Counted from the stretch's first letter, positions 36,646 through 44,857 are shown. The stretch is DNA of 64,000 bases from VAZQ01 sp963841105 (GCA_963841105.1 CAWJCB010000028.1:372001-436000), one strand, 5' to 3'. The notes: generated from the letters alone by a model not told the origin. A program made the numbers and translations.

Positions 36646-37427
36646 TTCGAAAGCGCACTGATTTGCACAAGACCAGTCATTAGCTCGCTTCCAATCCGAT
36701 CGCGGAGCTGGGCAGCCGTCATTGGTTGGCGCGCCAGCGTTCGCAAGGCGCAAGCCAGCGCGCTATCGATCGCAATAAGCCGGCTCTCCGGCTGGTTGTC
36801 GGACGCCGGCACCAAAAGCGCTTCCTGCGGTTGCGGGAGCCGCTGTGGAAGCCGCGAACGCAGGGCCGACAATTCGGCTTTAGCCATTTCCGGCGACAAG
36901 CTGAATTCCGGGATGGAAAGATGCAAGTCCACGGCGACCGGATCGACCCGCGCCAGGCGCACGCCGGCGGAGAGCTCAACGATATCGGTCTCTGCCTCGG
37001 GGCTGCCGGTGTGGAATGCCGGCTCGCGCAATTCCACCAGGAAAATCTCGGCTTCCGCGATAGCGTTCAGCCAGCCGAGGGCATCCTCAAGTCCGTTGCC
37101 GATCGTCTCCTTGAGCATGACCCGCCACAACCTTCGGGCCACCGAATATTTGTTGTGCAGATCGTGCGCCTCGGCGAATTTCAGAAAGCTTTCGCTCGCG
37201 CCGGGCAACACATTGAGCAAACGGAAGCCCGCATCAGCGGTCCAGTCGAACACCCGCAATCGCCGCGACCGCACGATCACGTGCCAAGTCGCACGCGGCA
37301 GCGCGACACCCGCGGGACGCGGGGGCAACGAACCCGCCGAAAGCGCCGCACCATCAATTGCCGCCGCCATCAATTCGATGACTTCGAATGACCGTGCCAG
37401 GCCGCTGTTATCTGCCGCCGCAAGCAT
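36633..37427 (-). CDS. Putative DUF692 partner protein (MbnC/TglI-like role)
   Basis: About 264 residues, not assigned to a family by motif. Features are a helical middle (HNKYSVARRLWRVMLKETI... DALGWLNAIAEAEIFLVEL) and a C-terminal winged-helix-like end (ALRTLARQPMTAAQLRDRIG...LVQISALSKC). DUF692 enzymes normally work with a protein that presents the precursor peptide, and this gene overlaps the DUF692 gene, so that role is likely. The ATG at 37427 is used. A TTG at 37493 in frame would add 22 residues but lacks a ribosome site and would crowd the divergent peptide gene. Confidence 0.65.
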   Translation of the reverse strand: MLAAADNSGLARSFEVIELMAAAIDGAALSAGSLPPRPAGVALPRATWHVIVRSRRLRVFDWTADAGFRLLNVLPGASESFLKFAEAHDLHNKYSVARRLWRVMLKETIGNGLEDALGWLNAIAEAEIFLVELREPAFHTGSPEAETDIVELSAGVRLARVDPVAVDLHLSIPEFSLSPEMAKAELSALRSRLPQRLPQPQEALLVPASDNQPESRLIAIDSALACALRTLARQPMTAAQLRDRIGSELMTGLVQISALSKCPH

Positions 37428-37513
37428 TCGGTTGCACTCTGGAATTTCGCATATTGCCTTTTCTACCGATCCTTGTGCATAGTGTTTTTCCAAACAGCTT
37501 ACCGGAGGATGCC
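37428..37513. promoter_or_regulatory. Divergent control region of the RiPP-like locus
   Basis: An 86-bp gap separates the partner gene from the peptide ORF, which read in opposite directions. It is AT-richer than its surroundings. A possible rightward promoter is TTGCCT at ~37455 with CATAGT 18 bases later. GGAGG at 37503-37507, 6 bases before the ATG, is the ribosome site for the peptide. No operator was identified. Confidence 0.4.
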
Positions 37514-37579
37514 ATGAAAGTTCTTGTCAAGGTCAAAATCAGCAAAGAAGCCGAGAAGATGTGCGCCGTCCGCGGCTGA
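37514..37579 (+). CDS. 21-residue single-cysteine RiPP precursor candidate (MbnA-like)
   Basis: The ORF is too short for normal gene calling but has a strong ribosome site (ACCGGAGGATGCC then ATG). The product begins MKVLVKVKISKEAEK and ends MCAVRG. A lysine/valine-rich leader precedes one cysteine five residues from the end. This is the layout of short one-cysteine methanobactin-like precursors; from memory, the Vibrio caribbenthicus MbnA is similar in length, leader and Cys position. It lies divergent to a DUF692 enzyme and its partner. The mature product would be a modified C-terminal Cys peptide, perhaps metal-binding. Confidence 0.7.
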   Translation: MKVLVKVKISKEAEKMCAVRG

Positions 37580-37638
37580 ATCTGAAGACGCGCTCTGCTG
37601 CCGTTGACGAAGCGTAACGCAGGACATGTGAAGCTTTC

Positions 37639-38484
37639 ATGAGCACCGTCGATTTCCCGCGTTTGTCGCCGGCACAGAAGGCCGCCTTCACCGACCGATG
37701 TTGGTGGGAGGAGATCGGCCACAATCCGGATAACGAGGTCATCAAGGACGATCATTGGTTCCAGGTTGTGACGCGATCGACGCCGAGCCTCATGGCGAAC
37801 GGGGTCATGCGGTGCGAGATCAAGGATGCTTCGATCGATGATCGCATCAAGACGACGATTGAGTTGTACCGGCACAATAAATCGCCGTTTCATTGGACGG
37901 TGTCTCCGTCCAGCCAGCCGCATGACCTTGCCAAACGATTGCTCGCCGCGGGGATGAAATTAGGAGCCGTTCATGACGGAATCGTCGGAAACCCGAAGGC
38001 GATAAAAATCCCCGCTTCGAAGAACGTAACCGTTGAGCCGCTGTCCGAAAAGAATATCCACGAGTATACCGAATTGCTTGCGCATAGCGCTTATGCGGAA
38101 GATCACGCCGTCAAACGGTTGCAAGCCCAGGTCCATCATCAGCTCGCGGCGAAGCGACATTGGGTGAGTCACTTTCTTGCACGGCGCGACGGAGCGCCGG
38201 CCGGCATTTGCCAGAACCGGTACCACCAGGGCTATGTCCATCAACTCGGCGGAGCAGTGAAGCCGGAGCATCGCAAGAGCGGAGTGCTGTCCGCGCTTCT
38301 AGGACGTTTGAGCGAGGATGCCATTGAAAAGGGTTTTGGAATCCTCGTCTGCCACGCCCCGCATCATCACAAATCGCCGCAGTCGTGGAAGCCGGAGCCG
38401 CATCAAAGCATTGACGAGTTGATGCTGAGCCTCGGATACGAGAAAACTTGCGAGTACGAGACGTACTTCTGGCAGCCCAATTGA
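37639..38484 (+). CDS. GNAT-family acetyltransferase beside the RiPP-like precursor
   Basis: A 281-residue protein. The N-terminal half (CWWEEIGHNPDNEVIKDDHWFQVVTRS...) is degenerate, with a C-terminal GNAT domain. The acetyl-CoA site is visible as VHQLGGAVKPEHRKSGVLSALLGRLSEDA near residue 205 (R-K-S-G in place of Q/R-x-x-G-x-G/A), then CHAPHHHKSP and a closing SLGYEKTCEYETYFW. It starts 59 bp after the peptide ORF on the same strand and may modify the peptide, confer self-immunity, or be unrelated. Confidence 0.82.
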   Translation: MSTVDFPRLSPAQKAAFTDRCWWEEIGHNPDNEVIKDDHWFQVVTRSTPSLMANGVMRCEIKDASIDDRIKTTIELYRHNKSPFHWTVSPSSQPHDLAKRLLAAGMKLGAVHDGIVGNPKAIKIPASKNVTVEPLSEKNIHEYTELLAHSAYAEDHAVKRLQAQVHHQLAAKRHWVSHFLARRDGAPAGICQNRYHQGYVHQLGGAVKPEHRKSGVLSALLGRLSEDAIEKGFGILVCHAPHHHKSPQSWKPEPHQSIDELMLSLGYEKTCEYETYFWQPN

Positions 38485-38496
38485 TTGGCGCCTCTC

Positions 38497-38585
38497 CGTC
38501 ATGGCCGGACTTGTTCCGGTCATCCACGACTTGTCCCGCCTAAACCCAAAGACGTGGATGGCCGCGACAAGCGCGGCCATGACGC
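38497..38585. repeat. Palindromic extragenic element, CATCCACG subtype
   Basis: GTCATGGCCGGACTTGTTCC with GGTCATCCACGAC on the left; GACGTGGATGGCCGCGACAA with GCGCGGCCATGACG on the right. Same subtype as 33981-34068. Confidence 0.7.
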
Positions 38586-38598
38586 CAATGGCAAGTCG

Positions 38599-38676
38599 CT
38601 AGTGCGGTGAATTTGAAGTTCCTATCATTTGTTGCGGCAAGCTCGTGTAGGAACTTCAAATTCAAAACCGCACTAG
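38599..38676. repeat. CTAG-ended palindrome A
   Basis: Left arm (38599-38624) CTAGTGCGGTGAATTTGAAG continues with TTCCTA. The right arm (38648-38676) is its reverse complement except for an added TTT ten bases from the CTAG end. The loop is about 23 bases. A half-copy lies at 3091. Confidence 0.85.
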
Positions 38677-38689
38677 CAGCATAGACTTG

Positions 38690-38765
38690 CTAGTGTCCCT
38701 TTGATTCCGAAGTTCGCATTCGAGGAGGCCGCAAACACTGGCGAACTTCGGAATCGGGACACTAG
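38690..38765. repeat. CTAG-ended palindrome B
   Basis: Left arm (38690-38717) CTAGTGTCCCTTTGATTCCG continues with AAGTTCGC; right arm (38741-38765) GCGAACTTCGGAATCGGGAC then ACTAG. The arms pair perfectly except for TTT ten bases from the CTAG end, this time in the left arm. It lies 13 bases after palindrome A and shares its layout but not its arm sequence. The rest of the 38485-38835 gap has no gene. Confidence 0.85.
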
Positions 38766-38835
38766 TCGCCAAACCGTCAAAATCACCAGGCAGCAGTTAT
38801 AGCCACGGGCTGACGCCTCCCCCCGGAACGGTCGC

Positions 38836-41701
38836 ATGTCGCGTCTCTTTTTGAGCCATTCGAGCGCAAATAATGTCGAGGCGGTCGCACTGCGCGATTG
38901 GCTCAAGCGTGAAGGCTGGGACGATGTTTTTCTCGATGTCGATCCTGATCGCGGCATAGCGGCCGGAGAGCGATGGGAGCGCGCCCTCAACGAGGCGGCT
39001 TCCCGTTGCGAAGCAGTCCTGTTTCTTGTCTCGCGGGATTGGCTCGCCTCCGGCTGGTGCTCGAAAGAATTCAATCTTGCCTACAAGCTCAACAAACGAC
39101 TGTTCGGCCTGCTCGTCGAGGACATTGACGTTGCCGAGTTGCCGTTCAATCTCACAAGCACCTGGCAGCTGGTGCGGCTGTGCTCGGGCACTGACCATAT
39201 GATGATGCGCGTGGAGATGCCGGTCACCGGCAACGAGGCGCATGTCACCTTCTCGGCGGAAGGCCTCGGCCGGCTCAAGAACGGATTGCTGCGTGCCGGC
39301 CTCGACTTCCCGCTTCTTTGCCTGGCCGCCCGCCAGCGATCCGAACCGGCCGCCCTATCGTGGTTTGCGGCCACTCGAGGCCGACGACGCCGGCATTTTC
39401 TTCGGCCGCGACGCCCAGATCGTTCACACGCTCGATACGCTGCGCGGCCTGCGCGATGGAGCTGCGCCCCGCCTCCTGGCGATTCTCGGCGCGTCAGGCG
39501 CCGGCAAATCGTCGTTCCTCCGCGCCGGCCTCTTTCCGCGGCTTGCGCGCGACGATTCGTTCCTACCTTACCCGATCATCCGGCCGGAGCGGACGGCGAT
39601 GACCGGCGAGGCCGGTCTTCTTCGTGCGCTTGAGGGCGCGTTCGAGGCGGCGCGGATCCCGATGCCGCGCGCCGAGCTTCGCGCCGCCATCCACGGCGGC
39701 GCGGCAAAGCTCAGGCCGCACCTCCACGCGCTCGCCGTCAAGGCAACGCCGCCCAGCCCGGATTCCACCGCCAAACCCAAGCCGCCGGCGCTGATCCTGT
39801 CGATTGACCAGGGCGAGGAGTTGTTTCTCGCGGAGGCGCAGGAGGAAGCGCAGCCTTTCCTTTTGTTGCTGCATGATCTGCTTGTCCAGGATGCCCCCGC
39901 CCTCATCGTCATTTTCACGATCCGCTCCGACAACTACGAGCGCCTTCAGCTGGCCCAAGAGCTGGACGGCGTGCGCCAGGAAACGCTCAGCCTGTCAGCC
40001 ATGCCGAAGGGCGCCTATTCCGAAGTGATCAAGGGACCGGCGCGACGGCTCAACAAAACCGCGCGCGCGCTCAAGATCGAGGATGCCCTGGTTCATGCGC
40101 TGCTTGCCGACATCGAGGTTGGCGGCGACAGCAAGGACACGCTGCCGCTCCTTTCCTTCACGCTGGAGCGGCTCTATGAGGAATACCACGCCGGCGGCAA
40201 TCTCAAGCTCTCGCACTACAACGACCTCGGCCGGGTCAAAGGCTCAATCGAGGCGGCCGTCGAGCGCGCTTTCAAGGTTGCCGACGCCGATCCGGCGATC
40301 CCGAAGGACCGCGTCGCGCGCCTGACGCTGCTCCGCCGCGGCCTCATCCCGTGGCTTGCCGGTATCGATCCCGACACCGGCGCCCCGCGCCGCCGCGTTG
40401 CGCGGCTTTCCGAGATTCCCGTGGAGGCCCGGCCCCTTATCCAGCATTTCGTCGAGCAACGTCTGCTTGCCACCGACATCGCTCACGACACGGGCGAGCA
40501 GACGATCGAGCCGGCGCACGAGGCGCTGCTGCGGCAATGGAGCATGCTGCAAGGCTGGCTGGCTGAGGATGCCGGTCTTCTGGGCGTCATGGATGGCGTC
40601 AAGCGGGCATCCCGCGATTGGGCTGCGAACGGCAAGGCCGCCTCCTGGCTCACCCACGCGAGGGGGCGGCTGGAAGCGGCGGAGCGGCTTCGCGTGCGTG
40701 CCGATCTTGCCGCCCACATCGACCCCGCGGATCGCGAATATCTCGCGGCATGCGGGAAAGCAGAGGCGGCCGCCAAGGGCAGAAGGCGGTTCGCCCAGGC
40801 GCTGATTTACCTGCTGTTGGTAGGCATCATCGCCGGGCTCGTTGGCTGGATCAATCAGGGCTACATCAAGGAGCAGATGAACTGGTTTGCGACCATGCGG
40901 CCCTACATGCACGCTCAGGTGCGCCCTTACGTGCTGACGGCGGAGGCCGAAAGCGCGCTGAAACCGCGGTCAGTTTTCCGCGAATGCGCCAAGGATTGTC
41001 CCGAGATGGTTGTGGTCCCGGCCGGCGAGCTCACGATCGGATCGGCCGTGAGCGAAGCCGGCCGCTATGACGATGAAAGTCCGCAGCACCTTGTCACAAT
41101 CGCCAAGCCTTTCGCTGTCTCGAAATACCCGGTGACTTTCAACGACTGGGAAGCTTGCGTATCGGTGGGCGGCTGCCCCGCGGTCTCCGCCAGCGGCTTT
41201 GGGCGAGATCCTCGCTTGCCCGTCATCAACGTCAATTGGAACGAGGCCAACCTATATGCGGCGTGGTTGTCACGCATGACAAACAAACGCTACCGTTTGC
41301 TCACCGAAACCGAATGGGAATATGCGGCGCGCGCCGGCACGCCGACGCGGTATTCATTCGGTGATGACGAGGCCGAGCTCCCCCAATATGCCTGGTACAA
41401 TGGCAATGCCGGCAACCGGACGCATCCCGTCGGCAAGAAAAAGCCGAACGCCTTCGGCCTCCACGACATGCACGGCAACGTCTGGCAATGGGTGGCGGAT
41501 TGTTACGCCGAAAGCTATTCCGGCACCCCGCCTGATGGATCAGCCAGCAGCGCGCCCTGCGACGAAGAACGTCGCGTCGCGCGCGGCGGCTCCTGGGAAA
41601 CCCATCCAGGCAATCTCCGCTCGGCGCGCCGCGGCTGGTATGCCGCCGACCGGCGCGCCCATGTGCTCGGGTTTCGCCTCGCCCGATCGCTCGGGCAATA
41701 A
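38836..41701 (+). CDS. TIR-STAND NTPase-TM-FGE domain protein (single +1 frameshift)
   Basis: About 954 residues after removing one base near 39307 (GACTTCCCGC to GACTCCCGC). Residues 1-140 are a TIR domain (RLFLSHSSANN; likely NADase glutamate in SGWCSKEF). A STAND-type NTPase follows at about 175-600: FFGRDAQI, Walker A GASGAGKSS near 217, Walker B LILSIDQGEEL, HEALLRQW. One TM helix lies near 651-672 (LIYLLLVGIIAGLVGWI). The C-terminal 240 residues are an FGE/sulfatase-modifying-factor fold (VVVPAGELTIGS...LLTETEWEYAARAG...GNVWQWVADC...VARGGSW). It looks like a membrane-bound immune or signalling receptor. Confidence 0.85.
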
Positions 41702-41707
41702 TACCAG

Positions 41708-41830
41708 CTAGCAGCCGGGGCAGTCCGGCTTCGGCCCAGCTGCCACGGTTGTCGGAGCAAAGACAGTGCCGACCGCGACGCCCATGCCAATAGCAATGGC
41801 AAAAGCGAGAATGACTGCTTTCAATCGCAT
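41708..41830 (-). CDS. 40-residue exported peptide with C-terminal CxxC (paralogue 1)
   Basis: The product begins MRLKAVILAFAIAIGMGVAV, continues GTVFAPTTVAAGPKP and ends DCPGC. A signal-like hydrophobic helix would leave a very short mature tail with a C-x-x-C pair. The ribosome site GGGGAG lies just upstream of the ATG. It is ~80% identical over the first 32 residues to the next gene. Function unknown. Confidence 0.65.
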   Translation of the reverse strand: MRLKAVILAFAIAIGMGVAVGTVFAPTTVAAGPKPDCPGC

Positions 41831-41912
41831 GGAGTTCCCCCTGTTAAAACACAACTTGCCGCGAAGCGTATCGCTTCGCGCTTCCGGACGATGCAGCGCT
41901 ATTTAGATCAGG

Positions 41913-42041
41913 CTACTTGCGGCAGCCGTTGCAGTCGTCATTCTGCCCAGCTGCCACGGTGGTCGGAGAAAAGACAGTGCCGACCGCAACGCCCACGCCA
42001 ATAGCAATGGCAAAAGCGATAATGACTGCTTTCAAGCGCAT
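41913..42041 (-). CDS. 42-residue exported peptide with C-terminal CxxC (paralogue 2)
   Basis: Begins MRLKAVIIAFAIAIGVGVAV, continues GTVFSPTTVAAGQND and ends DCNGCRK. It is a tandem paralogue of the 41708-41830 gene with the same GGGGGAG ribosome site. The tails differ most, apart from the kept C-x-x-C. The two sit head to tail 82 bp apart, downstream of and facing the TIR-STAND gene. Confidence 0.65.
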   Translation of the reverse strand: MRLKAVIIAFAIAIGVGVAVGTVFSPTTVAAGQNDDCNGCRK

Positions 42042-42360
42042 GGAACTCCCCCTTGTTGAGCCAAATCCCCGGTGAAACATAACGCCACCGGCCCCAGAGC
42101 ACGCCAAAAGTCATGTGACCAAGCCGTGCCGGTATCTTAATCCGCCAGCACTTTGGCGAAGCCAAGGCGGGCTGACGCTAGAATGTTCCCGCAGGTCGCG
42201 ATACCGGTGCCTCTTGCGCAGATCCCAGCCGTGTCTGCAGCGGGGCCGCAAGGCCGGCGCTTTTCCGCCTAAATTTGGTGAGAAAAATTTGTGAGTTCGG
42301 GAGCGCGCATAACGCGTTGGGGCGACGCGATCCGACCGGGGCACTGGGGACCAAGCAGAT
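42042..42360. other. Intergenic region before the lytic transglycosylase
   Basis: 319 bases with no supported gene. It must hold the leftward promoter of the small CxxC peptide genes and the rightward promoter of the transglycosylase. A relatively AT-rich patch lies at about 42270-42300 (TAAATTTGGTGAGAAAAATT). Confidence 0.4.
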
Positions 42361-44730
42361 TTGACACGACACCAGTCAGCACGTGCTGTTGCACTCGCCT
42401 GCGCGGGCCTGCTCGCGGGGGCGTGTTGGTTCGCCACGCAGAGCGCAGCGGCGAACGATGCGATCACAACCCCGCCTGAAACAACCGGGAAGGCGAACGA
42501 GAAGGCCAACGGGAAAAAATCGGCGGCGAGCAAATCAGCCGAAAACAAGTCAGCTGGCAAGAAAGCCGGCAAGAAAGCTGCCAAGTCCACATCGAAGTCC
42601 GGCGCCAAATCCGCATCGAAGTCCAAGGACAAGAAGTCGGCCGCCGGCAAAACCGGGCCGGCCTCTGCTGGCGAGAAGCACGCGCATTCGGGCTCACCCG
42701 GCGCGGCGAAATCCACCGAGGCCGCGGCACCCGAGCTAGCCGACGAGGTTACCGAGACGCTCACGCCGTCAACGCCACCGCCGCGGCAAGCATCGCAACC
42801 ACAGACGTCCGAGGCGGACGTGGCGCTTGTCCGCAAGGCAATCGAGGGCCTGCGCAGCGGCGGCACCGAAAGAGCGACGCAGGTCGAGGCGTCCATCTCT
42901 GATCCGGCGGCGCGCAAGCTCGTCGAATGGATCATCCTGCGCAACGCCCACAGCACCGCCACGAGCGCCCGCTACACCGCCTTCATTGCCGCCAATCCGG
43001 ACTGGCCGAGTCTCGCGCTGTTCCACCGCCGCGCCGAGGAGATGCTCTGGGTGGAGCATCCCAGCCCGGCGCAGGTGCTGGCTTTCTTCAACGATACGCC
43101 GCCGCAAACCGGGAGGGGACGACTGGCGCTGGCGCGGGCGATGCTTGCCCGCGGCGAAACCGAAGCCGCCAAAGCGCAGGTGTGCGAGGCATGGCGCAGC
43201 GATCCGTTCTCCGCCGACGTCGAAAATCAGGTGCTCAAGAACTATGCCGAGTTCCTCAGCCGCGCCGATCACAAGGCGCGCATGGAAAGGCTGCTTGCCA
43301 CTGACAAGGAACCCGCGCTGCGGGCGGCGCACCGGCTTGGCGGGGCCGATCTCGCCATCGCGCGGGCGCGGCTCGCGCTCAACGCCAAGGGAGGCGCCAA
43401 GGGCGGCGGTAATGGCGACAAGCTGCTCCAATCCGTGCCGGCGGAAGCGCATCGCGATCCCGGCTATATCTTCGCGCGCCTGCACATTCTGCGCCACAAG
43501 GAGAAGATCGCCGAAGCGGCGCAGGCGGTGCTGTCCGCTTCCCGGGAAGCCGCCGAAGCTAACGATCCCGAGGAATGGTGGGTGGAGCGCCGCCTGCTGG
43601 CGCGCAAGCTCCTCGATAACGGCGATGCGCGATCCGCGTATCTGGTGATGCGCGACGCCGCCGATCCGATCAAGGAGAATTCCCGGGTCGAGCGGCATTT
43701 CATGGCCGGCTGGATTGCGCTGCGTTATCTCAAGGATCCGGCGACCGCAGTCACGCACTTTTCCCGCATTCAGGACGTGAGCATCCATCCGACCTCGCTG
43801 GCGCGTTCGCATTACTGGCTCGGACGCGCCGCGGAAGCCGCGCACCGGCCGGGCGAGGCGCGCGCCGAGTACGAGGCGGCGGCGCGCTCCTCGGCTGCCT
43901 ATTACGGGCAGCTTGCACGCGCCCGTCTCGGACTTGCCGCGCTCGCGCTGGCGCCGCCGCCAGCGGCCCCGGATCAGAGCGCCGGTGCGGAACGGTTGGA
44001 GCTCGTTCGCGCGCTGGAAGTCCTTTACGCGCTCAACGAGCGCGGCCTCGTCATCACGTTCATGGCCGATGTCGGCAACAGGCTCGATGATGTTGGCGTG
44101 CTCGCGGCGCTCGGCGAACTGGCGGAGCAGCACAAGGATGCGCGCGGAATGCTGCATCTCGGCAAAGCCGCGCTCGGCCGCGGCCTGCCGCTCGACTACT
44201 ACGCGTTTCCGACGGTGAGCGTGCCGCGCTATTCGCCGATCGGACCGGCCATCGACACCGCGCTGGTGTTCGCCATCATCCGCCAGGAGAGCGCGTTCGA
44301 TCCAGCCGACATGTCGGCTGCCCACGCCATGGGCCTGATGCAGGTGACGCCGGTCGCGGCGCGCGACACCTGCAAGCGCTTCGGCTGCAAGTACGACGCC
44401 AACCGGTTGAAGAACGACTCACCCTACAATCTTCAACTCGGCGCCGCCGAGCTCGGCGGCGTGATCCAGGAATATAACGGCAACTACATCCTGGCGTTCG
44501 CGGCCTACAATGCCGGGCGCGGGCGCGTGCAGGAATGGATCGCGAAGTTCGGCGATCCGCGCGACCCGAAAGTCGATCCCGTCGATTGGGTCGAGCGCAT
44601 CCCCATCATGGAAACCCGCAACTACGTGCAGCGGGTGATGGAGAACATGCAGGTCTACCGCACGCGCTTTCGCGCCAAGGCGCGGCTGACCATCGAAAGC
44701 GACCTGCGCGGCGGCGCCGCCACCAATTGA
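42361..44730 (+). CDS. Soluble lytic murein transglycosylase (Slt family)
   Basis: A 789-residue periplasmic enzyme that cleaves peptidoglycan glycan strands. A signal peptide (ARAVALACAGLLAGACWFATQSAAA) precedes a Lys/Ala/Ser-rich linker (residues ~40-110) and a long alpha-helical solenoid. The C-terminal catalytic domain has VFAIIRQESAFDPADMSAAHAMGLMQVTPVAA with the catalytic glutamate in RQES, and AAYNAGRGRVQEW. The start is a TTG at 42361; no in-frame ATG precedes the signal sequence. Confidence 0.9.
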   Translation: MTRHQSARAVALACAGLLAGACWFATQSAAANDAITTPPETTGKANEKANGKKSAASKSAENKSAGKKAGKKAAKSTSKSGAKSASKSKDKKSAAGKTGPASAGEKHAHSGSPGAAKSTEAAAPELADEVTETLTPSTPPPRQASQPQTSEADVALVRKAIEGLRSGGTERATQVEASISDPAARKLVEWIILRNAHSTATSARYTAFIAANPDWPSLALFHRRAEEMLWVEHPSPAQVLAFFNDTPPQTGRGRLALARAMLARGETEAAKAQVCEAWRSDPFSADVENQVLKNYAEFLSRADHKARMERLLATDKEPALRAAHRLGGADLAIARARLALNAKGGAKGGGNGDKLLQSVPAEAHRDPGYIFARLHILRHKEKIAEAAQAVLSASREAAEANDPEEWWVERRLLARKLLDNGDARSAYLVMRDAADPIKENSRVERHFMAGWIALRYLKDPATAVTHFSRIQDVSIHPTSLARSHYWLGRAAEAAHRPGEARAEYEAAARSSAAYYGQLARARLGLAALALAPPPAAPDQSAGAERLELVRALEVLYALNERGLVITFMADVGNRLDDVGVLAALGELAEQHKDARGMLHLGKAALGRGLPLDYYAFPTVSVPRYSPIGPAIDTALVFAIIRQESAFDPADMSAAHAMGLMQVTPVAARDTCKRFGCKYDANRLKNDSPYNLQLGAAELGGVIQEYNGNYILAFAAYNAGRGRVQEWIAKFGDPRDPKVDPVDWVERIPIMETRNYVQRVMENMQVYRTRFRAKARLTIESDLRGGAATN

Positions 44731-44770
44731 GATTCCCCGCTTCGTTAGCCCGGCTTGAGCGGCCTATGGG

Positions 44771-44857
44771 GTGGTCGCGAACCTGAAGACCGCGAAGGCG
44801 ATGGGGCTGACGATCCCCGAATCATTTCTTGTGCGCGCCGACGAGGTGATCGAATAA
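44771..44857 (+). pseudogene. C-terminal remnant of an ABC_sub_bind protein
   Basis: 28 codons read VVANLKTAKAMGLTIPESFL followed by VRADEVIE and stop, the standard end of ABC_sub_bind proteins such as the one at 48894-49883. The last 25 bases are identical in both. Nothing of the rest of the gene remains upstream. Confidence 0.7.

Noticed and set aside
41500..41701. Variable region of a diversity-generating retroelement at the end of the FGE domain
   Set aside because: FGE/C-lectin domains are known targets, but no template repeat, AAY-rich codons or reverse transcriptase gene is present in the window.
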